The position numbers and the translations under genes were made by a program. The notes beneath the pieces are model-generated. The model did not search any database and was not told where the DNA came from. It saw only the letters and a program-made list of their open reading frames with translations. 64,000 nucleotides of DNA from JASHPR01 sp963729365 (GTDB taxonomy: Bacteria; Actinomycetota; Actinomycetes; Streptosporangiales; Streptosporangiaceae): the NCBI GenBank assembly GCA_963729365.1, contig CAVSNQ010000006.1, positions 248,001-312,000 of the forward strand. The letters are read 5' to 3'. This document shows, piece by piece, positions 1 through 7,464 of the stretch. Numbering within the stretch: the stretch's first letter is position 1; each line of letters starts with the position of its first letter.

Positions 1-1
1 G

Positions 2-760
2 CAGAAGGTCTGGACGTCCTCGGCCCACCTGGCCCGCCGGGCGCTGCTGGTGGCCAGGACCGACCCGGACGTGCCCAAGCACCAGGGCCTGACCTACTTC
101 GCCTGCGACATGACCGCACCCGGAGTAGAGGTCAGGCCGCTGCGCCAGATCACCGGCGAGGCCGAGTTCAACGAGGTCTTCCTGACCGATGTGCCGATCC
201 CCGACGCGGACCGGATCGGCGCGGTCGGCGAGGGCTGGAAGGTATCCACCACCACGCTGATGAACGAGCGGGTGTCGATCGGCGGGGGAGCGGCGCCCAG
301 GGAGGGCGGGATGATCGGCTCGGCGGCCGCGGCCTGGCGGGACCATCCCGAGCGCCGCACGCCCGGGCTGCACGACCGGCTGCTCCGGCTGTGGGCCGAC
401 GCCGAGGTCGCCCGCCTGGCCGGGGCCAGGCTTCGCCAGCAGCTGGCCGCGGGCCAGCCGGGCCCCGAGGGGTCCGCGGCCAAGCTGGTCTTCGCCCGGC
501 TGAATCAGGAGATATCCGAGTTCGAGGTGGAGCTGGCCGGCTCCGATGGACTGCGTTACGAGGACTGGACGATGCGCCGTCCCGAGGGCGCCAACTTCTA
601 CGGCCGTGACCCCGGATACCGGTACCTGCGCGCGCGGGGCAACTCGATCGAGGGCGGAACCTCAGAGATCCTCCGCAACATCATCGCCGAGCGGGTGCTC
701 GGGCTGCCGCCCGAGACCCGGAAGGACACCGGCGTGCCATGGAAGGACCTGCCCAGGTGA
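2..760 (+). CDS. Acyl-CoA dehydrogenase, 5' end cut off by window
   Basis: C-terminal part of a flavin-dependent acyl-CoA dehydrogenase, which introduces the alpha-beta double bond in acyl-CoA thioesters. The frame is open from base 2 and reads QKVWTSSAHLA.. before the GTG at 50, a stretch typical of the middle beta domain of this family, so GTG 50 is not the true start. The C-terminal helical domain follows, with the family-typical NSIEGGTSEILRNIIAERVLGLP ending (here split: GNSIEGGTSEI, then the NIIAERVLG segment) that contacts FAD. The stop overlaps the probable GTG of the next dehydrogenase, so the two are likely translationally coupled, as in steroid or branched-chain acyl-CoA oxidation operons where such enzymes form heteromeric pairs. 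Substrate is unknown. Confidence 0.93.
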   Translation, partial: QKVWTSSAHLARRALLVARTDPDVPKHQGLTYFACDMTAPGVEVRPLRQITGEAEFNEVFLTDVPIPDADRIGAVGEGWKVSTTTLMNERVSIGGGAAPREGGMIGSAAAAWRDHPERRTPGLHDRLLRLWADAEVARLAGARLRQQLAAGQPGPEGSAAKLVFARLNQEISEFEVELAGSDGLRYEDWTMRRPEGANFYGRDPGYRYLRARGNSIEGGTSEILRNIIAERVLGLPPETRKDTGVPWKDLPR

Positions 761-1949
761 GCGCCGTGGCTGGGCCGGCCACCACGCCGCCGGCGACCGC
801 GCCGCCGGCCCGCCCGACCTGCTGTACAGCGAGGCCGAGACCGAGCTGCGGGCCGCGGTCCGCTCCCTGCTCCAGGACCGGTGCGGCTGGCCCGAGGTGC
901 TGGCCAGGACGGAGACCGCCGAGACCTACGACACCGGGCTCTGGCGGGTCCTCGCGGCCGAGCTGGGCTGCGCCGGCCTGCTGATCCCGGAGAGCAGCGG
1001 CGGCGCTGGCGCGTCGTACCGTGAGGCCGCGGTCGTGGCCGAGGAGACGGGCCGCGCGGTGGCGCCCGTCCCGTTCCTTGGTTCCGCGGTCGTCGCGACC
1101 GCCGCCCTGCTGGCCGCGGGCGACGACCAGCTGCTGGGCGACCTGGCCGCGGGCACGTCGACCGCGGCGCTCGCCGTCCCGTTCGCGGCCGCCCCGGGAG
1201 CCCGTCCCGAACCCACAGTCCGGCTGACCGGGCGGAGCGGGCCGGACGAGCCAGGAGACTCCGGCTACCTGCTCACCGGGACCGTCACCGGCATCGCCGA
1301 CGCGCTGCCCGCCGGCGTGCTGCTCGTGCCGGCCGACGGCGTGCCGTACGCGCTGTACGCCGTGCCGGCCGCCGACGCGTCGCTGACGCCGGTGGTGTCG
1401 CTGGACATGACCAGGCAGCTGGCCGACCTGACCCTGGCCGACGTGCCCGGCAGGCGGATCGCGTCGGGCCCGGCCGCCGAGCAGGCCGTGGCCGCGGCGC
1501 TGGCCGCGGGCGCGGCGATGCTCGCCGCCGAGCAGCTCGGCGCGGCCGAGCGGTGCCTGGAGATCACGGTCGCGTACCTGAAGGAGCGGCGCCAGTTCGC
1601 CCGCCCGATCGGGTCCTTCCAGGCGCTCAAGCATCGGGTCGCCGAGCTGTGGGCGGGCGTGACCCAGGCCCGCGCGGCGGCCCGGTACGCGGCCGCCTGC
1701 CTGGCCACCGGCGACCCGGACACGCCCGTGGCGATCGCGCTGGCCAAGGCGGCCTGCTCGGACATAGCGGTCCGCGCCGCGCAGGAATGCCTGCAGCTGC
1801 ACGGGGGCATCGGGTTCACCTGGGAGCATCCGACTCACCTGTACCTGAAGCGGGCGAAGAGCTCGTCGATCGGGTTCGGCACCGCCGACCGGCACCGGGC
1901 GTCGCTGGCCGGGATGGTGGACCTGCCCGCGCCGGGGGCCGGCCGATGA
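757..1949 (+). CDS. Acyl-CoA dehydrogenase, second subunit (start region frame-broken)
   Basis: Second acyl-CoA dehydrogenase-like protein. The body (about 819-1949) reads from LLYSEAETELRAAVRSLL through the typical helical end with QLHGGIGFTWEHPTHLYLKRA. The N-terminal domain is short and divergent compared with the upstream gene, as in the second subunit of heterotetrameric FadE pairs. The start is a problem: GTG 757 overlaps the upstream TGA (GTGA) and opens MSAVAGPATTPP.., but this is a different frame from the body; in the body frame no ATG, GTG or TTG lies between 760 and 822. One base missing around 760-820 would join them. Either an assembly indel in this GC-rich stretch or a real lesion; a CTG start at 819/822 is the other option. 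Confidence 0.85.
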
Positions 1950-2737
1950 GATCGGTCGCCGGCGCCGGCGTCGTGGTCACCGGCGGCGGCAGCGGCATCG
2001 GCGCGGCGCTGTGCCGCCGGTTCGCGGCCGAGGGAGCCAGGGTCGTGGTCAACGACCTCGACGGCGAGGCCGCCGCCGCGGTCGCCGCCTCGTGCCGCAC
2101 GGCCTCATACCGGGCGGTCTCGATCCCCGGCGACGCGGCCGGCGAGGACGGCGTCGCCGCGCTGATCTCCGGCGCCCGCGCCGAACTCGGCGAGATCGAC
2201 CTGTTCTGCGCCAACGCGGGGATCGCGCGGACCGGCGGGGCCGACGCCGCGGAGGCCGACTGGGAGGCCTCGTGGCAGGTGAACGTGATGGCCCACGTCC
2301 GCGCGGCGCGGCTGCTGCTCGGGCCCTGGCTGGAGCGGGGGAGCGGCCACCTGATCTGCACGGTCTCGGCGGCCGGGCTGCTGACCGTGCCCGGCTCGGC
2401 GCCGTACGCGGTCACCAAGCACGGCGCGCTGGCCTTCGCCGAGTGGCTGGCGGTCACCCACGCGCACCGCGGCCTGACCGTGCAGGCGATCTGCCCGCTC
2501 GGGGTTCGGACTCCGATGCTCGACCGTAGCGATCCCCGAATCGAACTGCTGCTCGGGGAGTCGGCGATCGAGCCGGAGGCGGTCGCGGACGCGGTGATGG
2601 ACGGTATCGCCTCGGGGCAGTTCCTGATCCTGCCGCACCCGGAGGTGGCGGGCATGTACGCGGGCCGGGCCGCCGAGACCGACCGCTGGCTGCGCGGCAT
2701 GAGCCGGGTCCAGCAGCGGCTCGACGAGCTGTCCTAG
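1946..2737 (+). CDS. Short-chain dehydrogenase/reductase (SDR)
   Basis: Classical SDR oxidoreductase of 263 residues, NAD(P)-dependent, cytosolic. Visible motifs: nucleotide-binding TGGGSGIG at residues 12-19, NAG at 90-92, catalytic Ser141 and the Tyr154-x-x-x-Lys158 pair. The ATG overlaps the stop of the acyl-CoA dehydrogenase (ATGA), so it belongs to the same transcript; a role as a hydroxyacyl-CoA or hydroxysteroid dehydrogenase in the same degradation pathway is inference from that coupling. The longer open frame upstream of 1946 runs antiparallel in codon use to the dehydrogenase gene and is not used. Confidence 0.93.
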   Translation: MRSVAGAGVVVTGGGSGIGAALCRRFAAEGARVVVNDLDGEAAAAVAASCRTASYRAVSIPGDAAGEDGVAALISGARAELGEIDLFCANAGIARTGGADAAEADWEASWQVNVMAHVRAARLLLGPWLERGSGHLICTVSAAGLLTVPGSAPYAVTKHGALAFAEWLAVTHAHRGLTVQAICPLGVRTPMLDRSDPRIELLLGESAIEPEAVADAVMDGIASGQFLILPHPEVAGMYAGRAAETDRWLRGMSRVQQRLDELS

Positions 2738-2844
2738 CGGCCGGTGAGCCGACACGGGGTCCCGATGTCGCGGGTTAGCGCCAGTTGACCCGAATCTAGC
2801 CGTTACCATGCTGCACGATGACAAGGACTTCGAGCTGATCGGCC

Positions 2845-3384
2845 ATGGCACCGGATACCGGCCCGAGTGGCCCGCCCCCCGAGGCACCGGTTACGGCAGG
2901 GCCTGACCCGGAGCTGACCTCCGCGTGGGCCGAGCCAGGCACCGCCGGTCCGGCCGTCGCGGTGGTTACCGGGACGATCCATCACCTCGAGTTCTGGGTG
3001 CCCGACCTCGACCGGGCCGTGGCCAGCTGGGGCTGGCTGCTCGACGAGCTCGGCTACAAGCCGTTCGGGGACTGGCCAGGCGGCCGCAGCTGGCGGGCCG
3101 GCCAGACCTATATCGTCCTGGAGCAGTCGCCGGACCGCACCGCGGGCCGTCACGACCGGTGCCGCCCCGGCCTGAACCACCTCGCCTTCCACGTGGCCGA
3201 CCAGGCCCAGGTGGAGAAGCTGGTCGCGGTCGCGCCCAGCAACGGCTGGCGGCTGATGTTCGCCGACCGCCACCCGCACGCGGGCGGCGACGCTCACTAC
3301 GCTGCCTACCTGGAGAACGCGGACGGCTTCGAGGCCGAACTCGTCGCGCCGAGCCCGGGTTCGGCCGCCGAAAGCGCCGGCTGA
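2845..3384 (+). CDS. Glyoxalase/VOC-fold protein
   Basis: Vicinal-oxygen-chelate fold protein (glyoxalase/bleomycin resistance/dioxygenase superfamily). The fold starts at IHHLEFWVPDLDRAVASW (about residue 43), continues to LNHLAFHVADQAQVEKL and ends in AHYAAYLENADGFEAELVAP; the His and Glu positions match a metal-binding site. ATG 2845 gives 179 residues with a disordered Pro/Gly-rich N-terminus of about 40 residues; GTG 2962, directly before the fold, is an alternative start. It lies 107 bases after the SDR and could be in the same unit. The reaction cannot be told from sequence. Confidence 0.85.
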   Translation: MAPDTGPSGPPPEAPVTAGPDPELTSAWAEPGTAGPAVAVVTGTIHHLEFWVPDLDRAVASWGWLLDELGYKPFGDWPGGRSWRAGQTYIVLEQSPDRTAGRHDRCRPGLNHLAFHVADQAQVEKLVAVAPSNGWRLMFADRHPHAGGDAHYAAYLENADGFEAELVAPSPGSAAESAG

Positions 3385-3417
3385 CCGTCTAAGCGTGGCT
3401 GGCCCGTCCGCCCTGGT

Positions 3418-3754
3418 ATGGCCCTGCCCGGCGCCAGGGCCGTGGTCGTCGGCGACCTGTCCAGCATCGCGGGCATGCGGCAGGTCGCCGAGCAGGCCAA
3501 CGCGGGCGGCCCGTACGACGCGGTCATTCACAATGCCGGGATCGGTTACCGGGAGCCCCGGCGCACCCGATGACATGTCACTGGCCGCGGTGACCCAGGC
3601 ATGGCTGGCGGTCAGTTCGGATCCGGGCGCAAGGGTGACGGGCGGCTATTTCTATCACCAGAAGCCCCGCACGGCACACCCCGCCGCCCGCGATCTCAAG
3701 ATCCAGGACCAACTGCTCAGGTATTGCGGCGCGCTGACCGGCGTGACCCTGTAA
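3418..3754 (+). pseudogene. SDR gene remnant
   Basis: Two pieces of one short-chain dehydrogenase in different frames. The first (3418-3573) reads ALPGARAVVVGDLSSIAGMRQ.. and DAVIHNAGIGYRE, the middle of the Rossmann fold including the NAG motif. The second, about 3575-3754, reads LAAVTQAWLAVSSDP.. to YHQKPRTAHP..QDQLLRYCGALTGVTL, the C-terminal tail of the same family. The active-site Tyr-Lys segment and the N-terminal cofactor loop are missing, so there is both an internal deletion and a frameshift. Confidence 0.8.
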
Positions 3755-3755
3755 G

Positions 3756-3926
3756 CCAGCCCGTCCCGGCGAATCCCGGCGTTGCCTGGACGTGGCCGAT
3801 GCTGGCCGTCCATGCCGCATAGTCCGCGGCGTTGTGCTGGGGCCCGAGCGGTTCCAGCCGGAATTCCCCGGCCGTGAGCCATTCAGGTACCGCGAAACCC
3901 GCCAGAACGAAGAACTGCTCACTCAT
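3756..3926 (-). pseudogene. N-terminal remnant of a GNAT-type acetyltransferase
   Basis: Reads MSEQFFVLAGFAVPEWL then FRLEPLGPQHNAADYAAWTA..ATPGFAGTGW, which resembles the first ~55 residues of actinobacterial GNAT N-acetyltransferases. Similarity stops at about 3756, within two bases of the stop codon of the facing SDR remnant; nothing of the acetyl-CoA binding core remains. This looks like a deletion junction joining two broken genes. Family assignment is from recall of the N-terminal pattern only. Confidence 0.6.
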
Positions 3927-3986
3927 CAGGCGATGTTAGCCGGACGGCCATCGGCGAATCCGCCGTAACCGGGCGCAGCCACGGCC

Positions 3987-4541
3987 ATGCTGGCTGCCAT
4001 GAGCAGCCTCGCATCCCTGGCCCACGAAGCCCATCCAGCGGCCCCGGCATTCAACGGCCTGTTCTACGCCACCGCCGCGACCATCATCCCGGTCCTGTTC
4101 CTCGCGATCGCCGTCCAGGGACCCTTGTACGGTGACCTGCTGAAAGCCTCCGACGCAGCGCTGCGCCGGTTCCGCGAGCACAGAGCTGACCCCAGCCCGC
4201 CGCGCCTGGTCCTGCGCCTGTGGATCGGCAGCGTCCTCGCATCCGGCGCCGCCGTGGCCATCCTGATCGTTACCGTCGGCGGCGAGATAGAAGCTCTCGT
4301 CTCCCTGAATGTGCAGCATGCCTATGGCGACCCGCATGCCGCGATCGCCGCCGCCGTGCTCCTGACCGCCGCAGCTGCCATCGGACCGGCACTGGCCTTC
4401 GCAAGGCTGATGGCCACGCTCCACCCCCGGCGCGGCAAGATCGGCGGCGCTTCACTCGCCGGCGAGGCTGACGACGTACACCGAGATGAGCGACTATCCC
4501 TGGCCGAACCACAAACCGGCAAAACGGACACAGAAGGCTGA
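3987..4541 (+). CDS. Small integral membrane protein, unknown function
   Basis: Protein of 184 residues (180 if the second ATG at 3999 is used) with three hydrophobic segments: around residues 25-50 (LFYATAATIIPVLFLAIAV), 75-100 (LWIGSVLASGAAVAILIVTV) and 120-145 (AAVLLTAAAAIGPALAF). A basic cytoplasmic loop separates the first two, and the tail is charged. No family is recognised. It is convergent with the DUF1330 gene and faces away from the remnants to its left; no clear Shine-Dalgarno decides between the two ATGs. Confidence 0.65.
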   Translation: MLAAMSSLASLAHEAHPAAPAFNGLFYATAATIIPVLFLAIAVQGPLYGDLLKASDAALRRFREHRADPSPPRLVLRLWIGSVLASGAAVAILIVTVGGEIEALVSLNVQHAYGDPHAAIAAAVLLTAAAAIGPALAFARLMATLHPRRGKIGGASLAGEADDVHRDERLSLAEPQTGKTDTEG

Positions 4542-4595
4542 AGCCGCGGGAATATCAGAAGGGCCGCTCCCGCCGGTGCTCGGCCTGGAGCCGGG

Positions 4596-4880
4596 CTATC
4601 TGCCCTCCGCGATGACCCCGATGCCCTCGCTGTTGTCCGTGCGGAGGTGGCTGATGGCCCGGTACTCCGGCGACTGGTACCAGGCCTTGGCCGCAGCCTT
4701 CGTGGCAAACCTCAGCACGATGGTGACCTGCCCGGCTGATCCTTCAAGCGGCTCGGAGTCGCGGTCGACAACGATGTTTTCGGCGCCGTGAGCCTTCAGG
4801 ATCGGTCCGACCGCCGCAAGGTACTCCTTGTACTCGGCCTGGTTCGTGATCGTGTAGTTCGCAACGAAGTACCCTGCCAT
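4596..4880 (-). CDS. DUF1330 family protein
   Basis: Protein of 94 residues starting MAGYFVANYTITNQAEYKEY and ending in HLRTDNSEGIGVIAEG. The length, the opening strand, the KAWYQSPEYRAI segment and the C-terminal layout fit the DUF1330 family, a ferredoxin-like alpha/beta fold related to dimeric alpha-beta barrel proteins. Biochemical role is unknown. It stands alone; the longer open frame extending upstream to 5561 is only the antisense-phase continuation through the neighbouring lipoprotein gene. Confidence 0.85.
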   Translation of the reverse strand: MAGYFVANYTITNQAEYKEYLAAVGPILKAHGAENIVVDRDSEPLEGSAGQVTIVLRFATKAAAKAWYQSPEYRAISHLRTDNSEGIGVIAEGR

Positions 4881-5023
4881 GACGCCTCCGGTCCGGACAG
4901 TCGCGGGCGAGCCAATGCCACAGGCTGGCAGGCTACAGCGGTATGCGCGAGGGCAGCCACGCGGGTGTAGCCGGGCGCCCGCGGCCTGGAAGGTACCGGT
5001 CAGCTCAGCTGGCGGCCATCGCG

Positions 5024-7282
5024 TTATCCGGCGGTGCCGTTCGTGCATGCGAGGTCGATGATCACGGGCTGGCTGCGGACGCCTGCGGTGTCGTAGATCC
5101 AGGCTTCGACCTGGCTCTGGTATTGCTGGGCGGTGCCGCATGCCAGGTTGAACGGATAGGCGATGCTGTCCGGCCCGACAATGCCGTAGGAGGGGCTGGA
5201 GAATGGATGGTTCTCTTCGGCCCAGCCGGACCCGTTGATGCCGACGAACCCGAAGCCCTCGGCATCGTGATCTGGGTCGGCGTACGTGATGCTGAAATAG
5301 ACCAGTTCCCCCTGCTGGTATGTCCCGGTGCTGGTTATCTGCGGCGGCTGCAGCGGGCCTGGGCTGCTGGGCTGCTGGGGCGGTGTCGGGGATGACGGGG
5401 GCGGTGCCGGGGATGACGGGGGCGGTGCCGGGACAGGTCCGCTCTTCAGCTTTACCGGTACCAGCGCGGAGGCATAGGGAAGGTTGACGGCGCCGAAGAT
5501 GTGATCGAAGAGGAGTGCCGCGACCCGATACGTGCCAGTCTGGCGGGTGGTCGGCTGCCACGTTGCGCTGGCTGAGCTGCCGTTCACCTGGGTCCTGCCC
5601 GCCAGGAATCCCGGGCCGCCGCCGGGCGGGTAGGCGATGAACTCGACCGTGTCGCCGGAGAACCCTCCGGGGAGGGATGCGGTGAGGCTGACCGGCCCGG
5701 CGGCGGTCGGCGGTGCGGTCGAGACGGTGAGGGCCGGGGATCCGGCGAGCGGGATCCGGTCATCGAACGCCGTCCACCGCACCGCGGGCGGCGAGACGCC
5801 GATCCAGCTGAATAGCTGGGCAATGTCGCCGGTCACGGCGAACTCGGGGCCGGCTGTCAGGTCAAGATCGGCGTTCCAGCTTGGTCCCTGGTAGCCGGGT
5901 GTCAGGTCTAGGAACGGCGAGCCGATGCCGAAGTTCCAGCCGCCCTCGGCGTCGCTGAACGCGAGGTTGGCGGTGGCAAGGCGGGTGCAGAGGCCTGCCG
6001 CGCAGTCGCCGAGCACGCCGGAGATGCCGAAGTCGACCCGGAGGTATGGCGCGGCGGTTGCTTTGAGCGACGCGTTGAAGCTTGTGCCGTCGGGGGTGAC
6101 CTGCATGCCGGTTGTCTGGTTGTCTTCGACTGCCTGCCAGCCGCCGGATGAGGTGTAGAGGATTCCATCGGTGCCCCGCGCGGTGTCGGAGGCGGTGGGG
6201 CCGGAGAAGGTCATCGATGCTCCGGCGTTGAGGTCAAGGTCGACTCCGGCGGCCGCGGTCGCCTGGCCGTTGATCTCGACCGGGCCGAGGAATATCGGGG
6301 TTGGCGCGTCGATCGTCGGCGCGTCAAGATCGCAGATGGCGGTGGCCTTTCCGGCGGCGGAGACCGTTACCGATCCGGAGTGCACGATTACCGGGATGGT
6401 GGCCTGGAAGACGAGCTCGAACTGGTCCACCACCGGGAACCTGGTCTGCAGGTCGGCGACCAGCTGAACGGTGGCGGGCACCGACACGCTCGGGCCCGCC
6501 AGGCTGACGGTCACGTCGCGGCCGGAGGAGAGCGTACAGCCGACGGCGGCATCGCCTCGCGCTGCATTGGCACCGGGACCGGATGCGCTGGCCAGCACGA
6601 CGCCCGAAGGGTGGGCTCTGGCGGCCGGCCGGAATGCGGCGCTTGGCACAGTGGTAGTGACCTTGGCGCTTTCGGCGTGAATGGACAGCTGCCTGAACGC
6701 GCGGGCCAGGCTCGTCGTAGTCGTAGTAATCCTGACCACCCGCGGACCGGCCGTGACGGCCGTGATCCTGGCGAGCAGACCCCCGTGATTACCGCTTACG
6801 ACTATCTGCCCGGGCCTGAGCGCAGTGGTCTGCGGAGTGCGTTTCAGGGTCGCGCTGGTCTGCGTCCTCGCCAGGACATCAGCGCTCGGGATGATCAGCG
6901 TTCCGCTGGCCGGCTGCGCGATGGTGACCTGTGCCGCCTCGGGCTGGGCGCCGGGCGCGGACACGAAGATGGCCGCCGATCCCGTGTCGGCCCGGGCGAT
7001 CGCGATGCCTTCGGCATTTACTGCAACCTGCCCTGGTGCAGACGACTGCCAGCGGATGGGCACATTGAGCGCCTGGTGCGAGTCACTCTCCACGCGAACC
7101 AAGAAGTGGTATTTCGCGTTACGGCCTGGCAGGATGACCGACTGGTCAGAAACGAACACGATGCTCGCCGCCGCGGGCCGCCCATGAGACTGGGCGTTGC
7201 CTGGCGACGAGCAGGCGCTCACGGTCGCCCCGGCCAGCAGCCCGGCAAGCGCTAGGGTGAGCAGGCCGTTCCGGAGACTCAT
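5024..7282 (-). CDS. Large secreted lipoprotein with Pro-rich linker and C-terminal Ig-like domain
   Basis: About 752 residues. N-terminus MSLRNGLLTLALAGLLAGATVSAC is a lipoprotein signal peptide with lipobox V-S-A-C, so it should be anchored outside the membrane. An Ig-like segment follows (VFVSDQSVILPGRNAKYHFLVRV..VPIRWQSSAPGQVAVNAEG), then a long beta-rich central region, a linker of repeated PAPPPSSP units (about 5385-5450) and a C-terminal beta domain with two Cys (FNLACGT.., DLACTN). ATG 7282 is preferred over GTG 7291 because GGAGGTGGAG lies just before it. Central region resembles no enzyme I recognise; surface adhesion or polymer binding is a guess. Confidence 0.75.
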   Translation of the reverse strand: MSLRNGLLTLALAGLLAGATVSACSSPGNAQSHGRPAAASIVFVSDQSVILPGRNAKYHFLVRVESDSHQALNVPIRWQSSAPGQVAVNAEGIAIARADTGSAAIFVSAPGAQPEAAQVTIAQPASGTLIIPSADVLARTQTSATLKRTPQTTALRPGQIVVSGNHGGLLARITAVTAGPRVVRITTTTTSLARAFRQLSIHAESAKVTTTVPSAAFRPAARAHPSGVVLASASGPGANAARGDAAVGCTLSSGRDVTVSLAGPSVSVPATVQLVADLQTRFPVVDQFELVFQATIPVIVHSGSVTVSAAGKATAICDLDAPTIDAPTPIFLGPVEINGQATAAAGVDLDLNAGASMTFSGPTASDTARGTDGILYTSSGGWQAVEDNQTTGMQVTPDGTSFNASLKATAAPYLRVDFGISGVLGDCAAGLCTRLATANLAFSDAEGGWNFGIGSPFLDLTPGYQGPSWNADLDLTAGPEFAVTGDIAQLFSWIGVSPPAVRWTAFDDRIPLAGSPALTVSTAPPTAAGPVSLTASLPGGFSGDTVEFIAYPPGGGPGFLAGRTQVNGSSASATWQPTTRQTGTYRVAALLFDHIFGAVNLPYASALVPVKLKSGPVPAPPPSSPAPPPSSPTPPQQPSSPGPLQPPQITSTGTYQQGELVYFSITYADPDHDAEGFGFVGINGSGWAEENHPFSSPSYGIVGPDSIAYPFNLACGTAQQYQSQVEAWIYDTAGVRSQPVIIDLACTNGTAG

Positions 7283-7464
7283 CAGCTCCACCTCCCCCCG
7301 ACACCCCGGTTGCGCTGGGCTGACTCGTGTGTCCTCCCGCGTCCGGAATGCCTGGGGCCAACGCTAAGCCAGGGCTGGGGATTCTGACCATGCAGGAAGA
7401 CCCACGGGTTGACCCACGGTTTGCGCCAGCGCCGCGCTCGGCGACCCGGCCGGTGCCGCCTGGC

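Noticed and set aside
4596..5561. Long minus-strand open frame upstream of DUF1330
   Set aside because: The extra N-terminal part has the Arg/Pro/His-rich composition of a wrong-phase reading through the lipoprotein gene; the domain starts at 4880.
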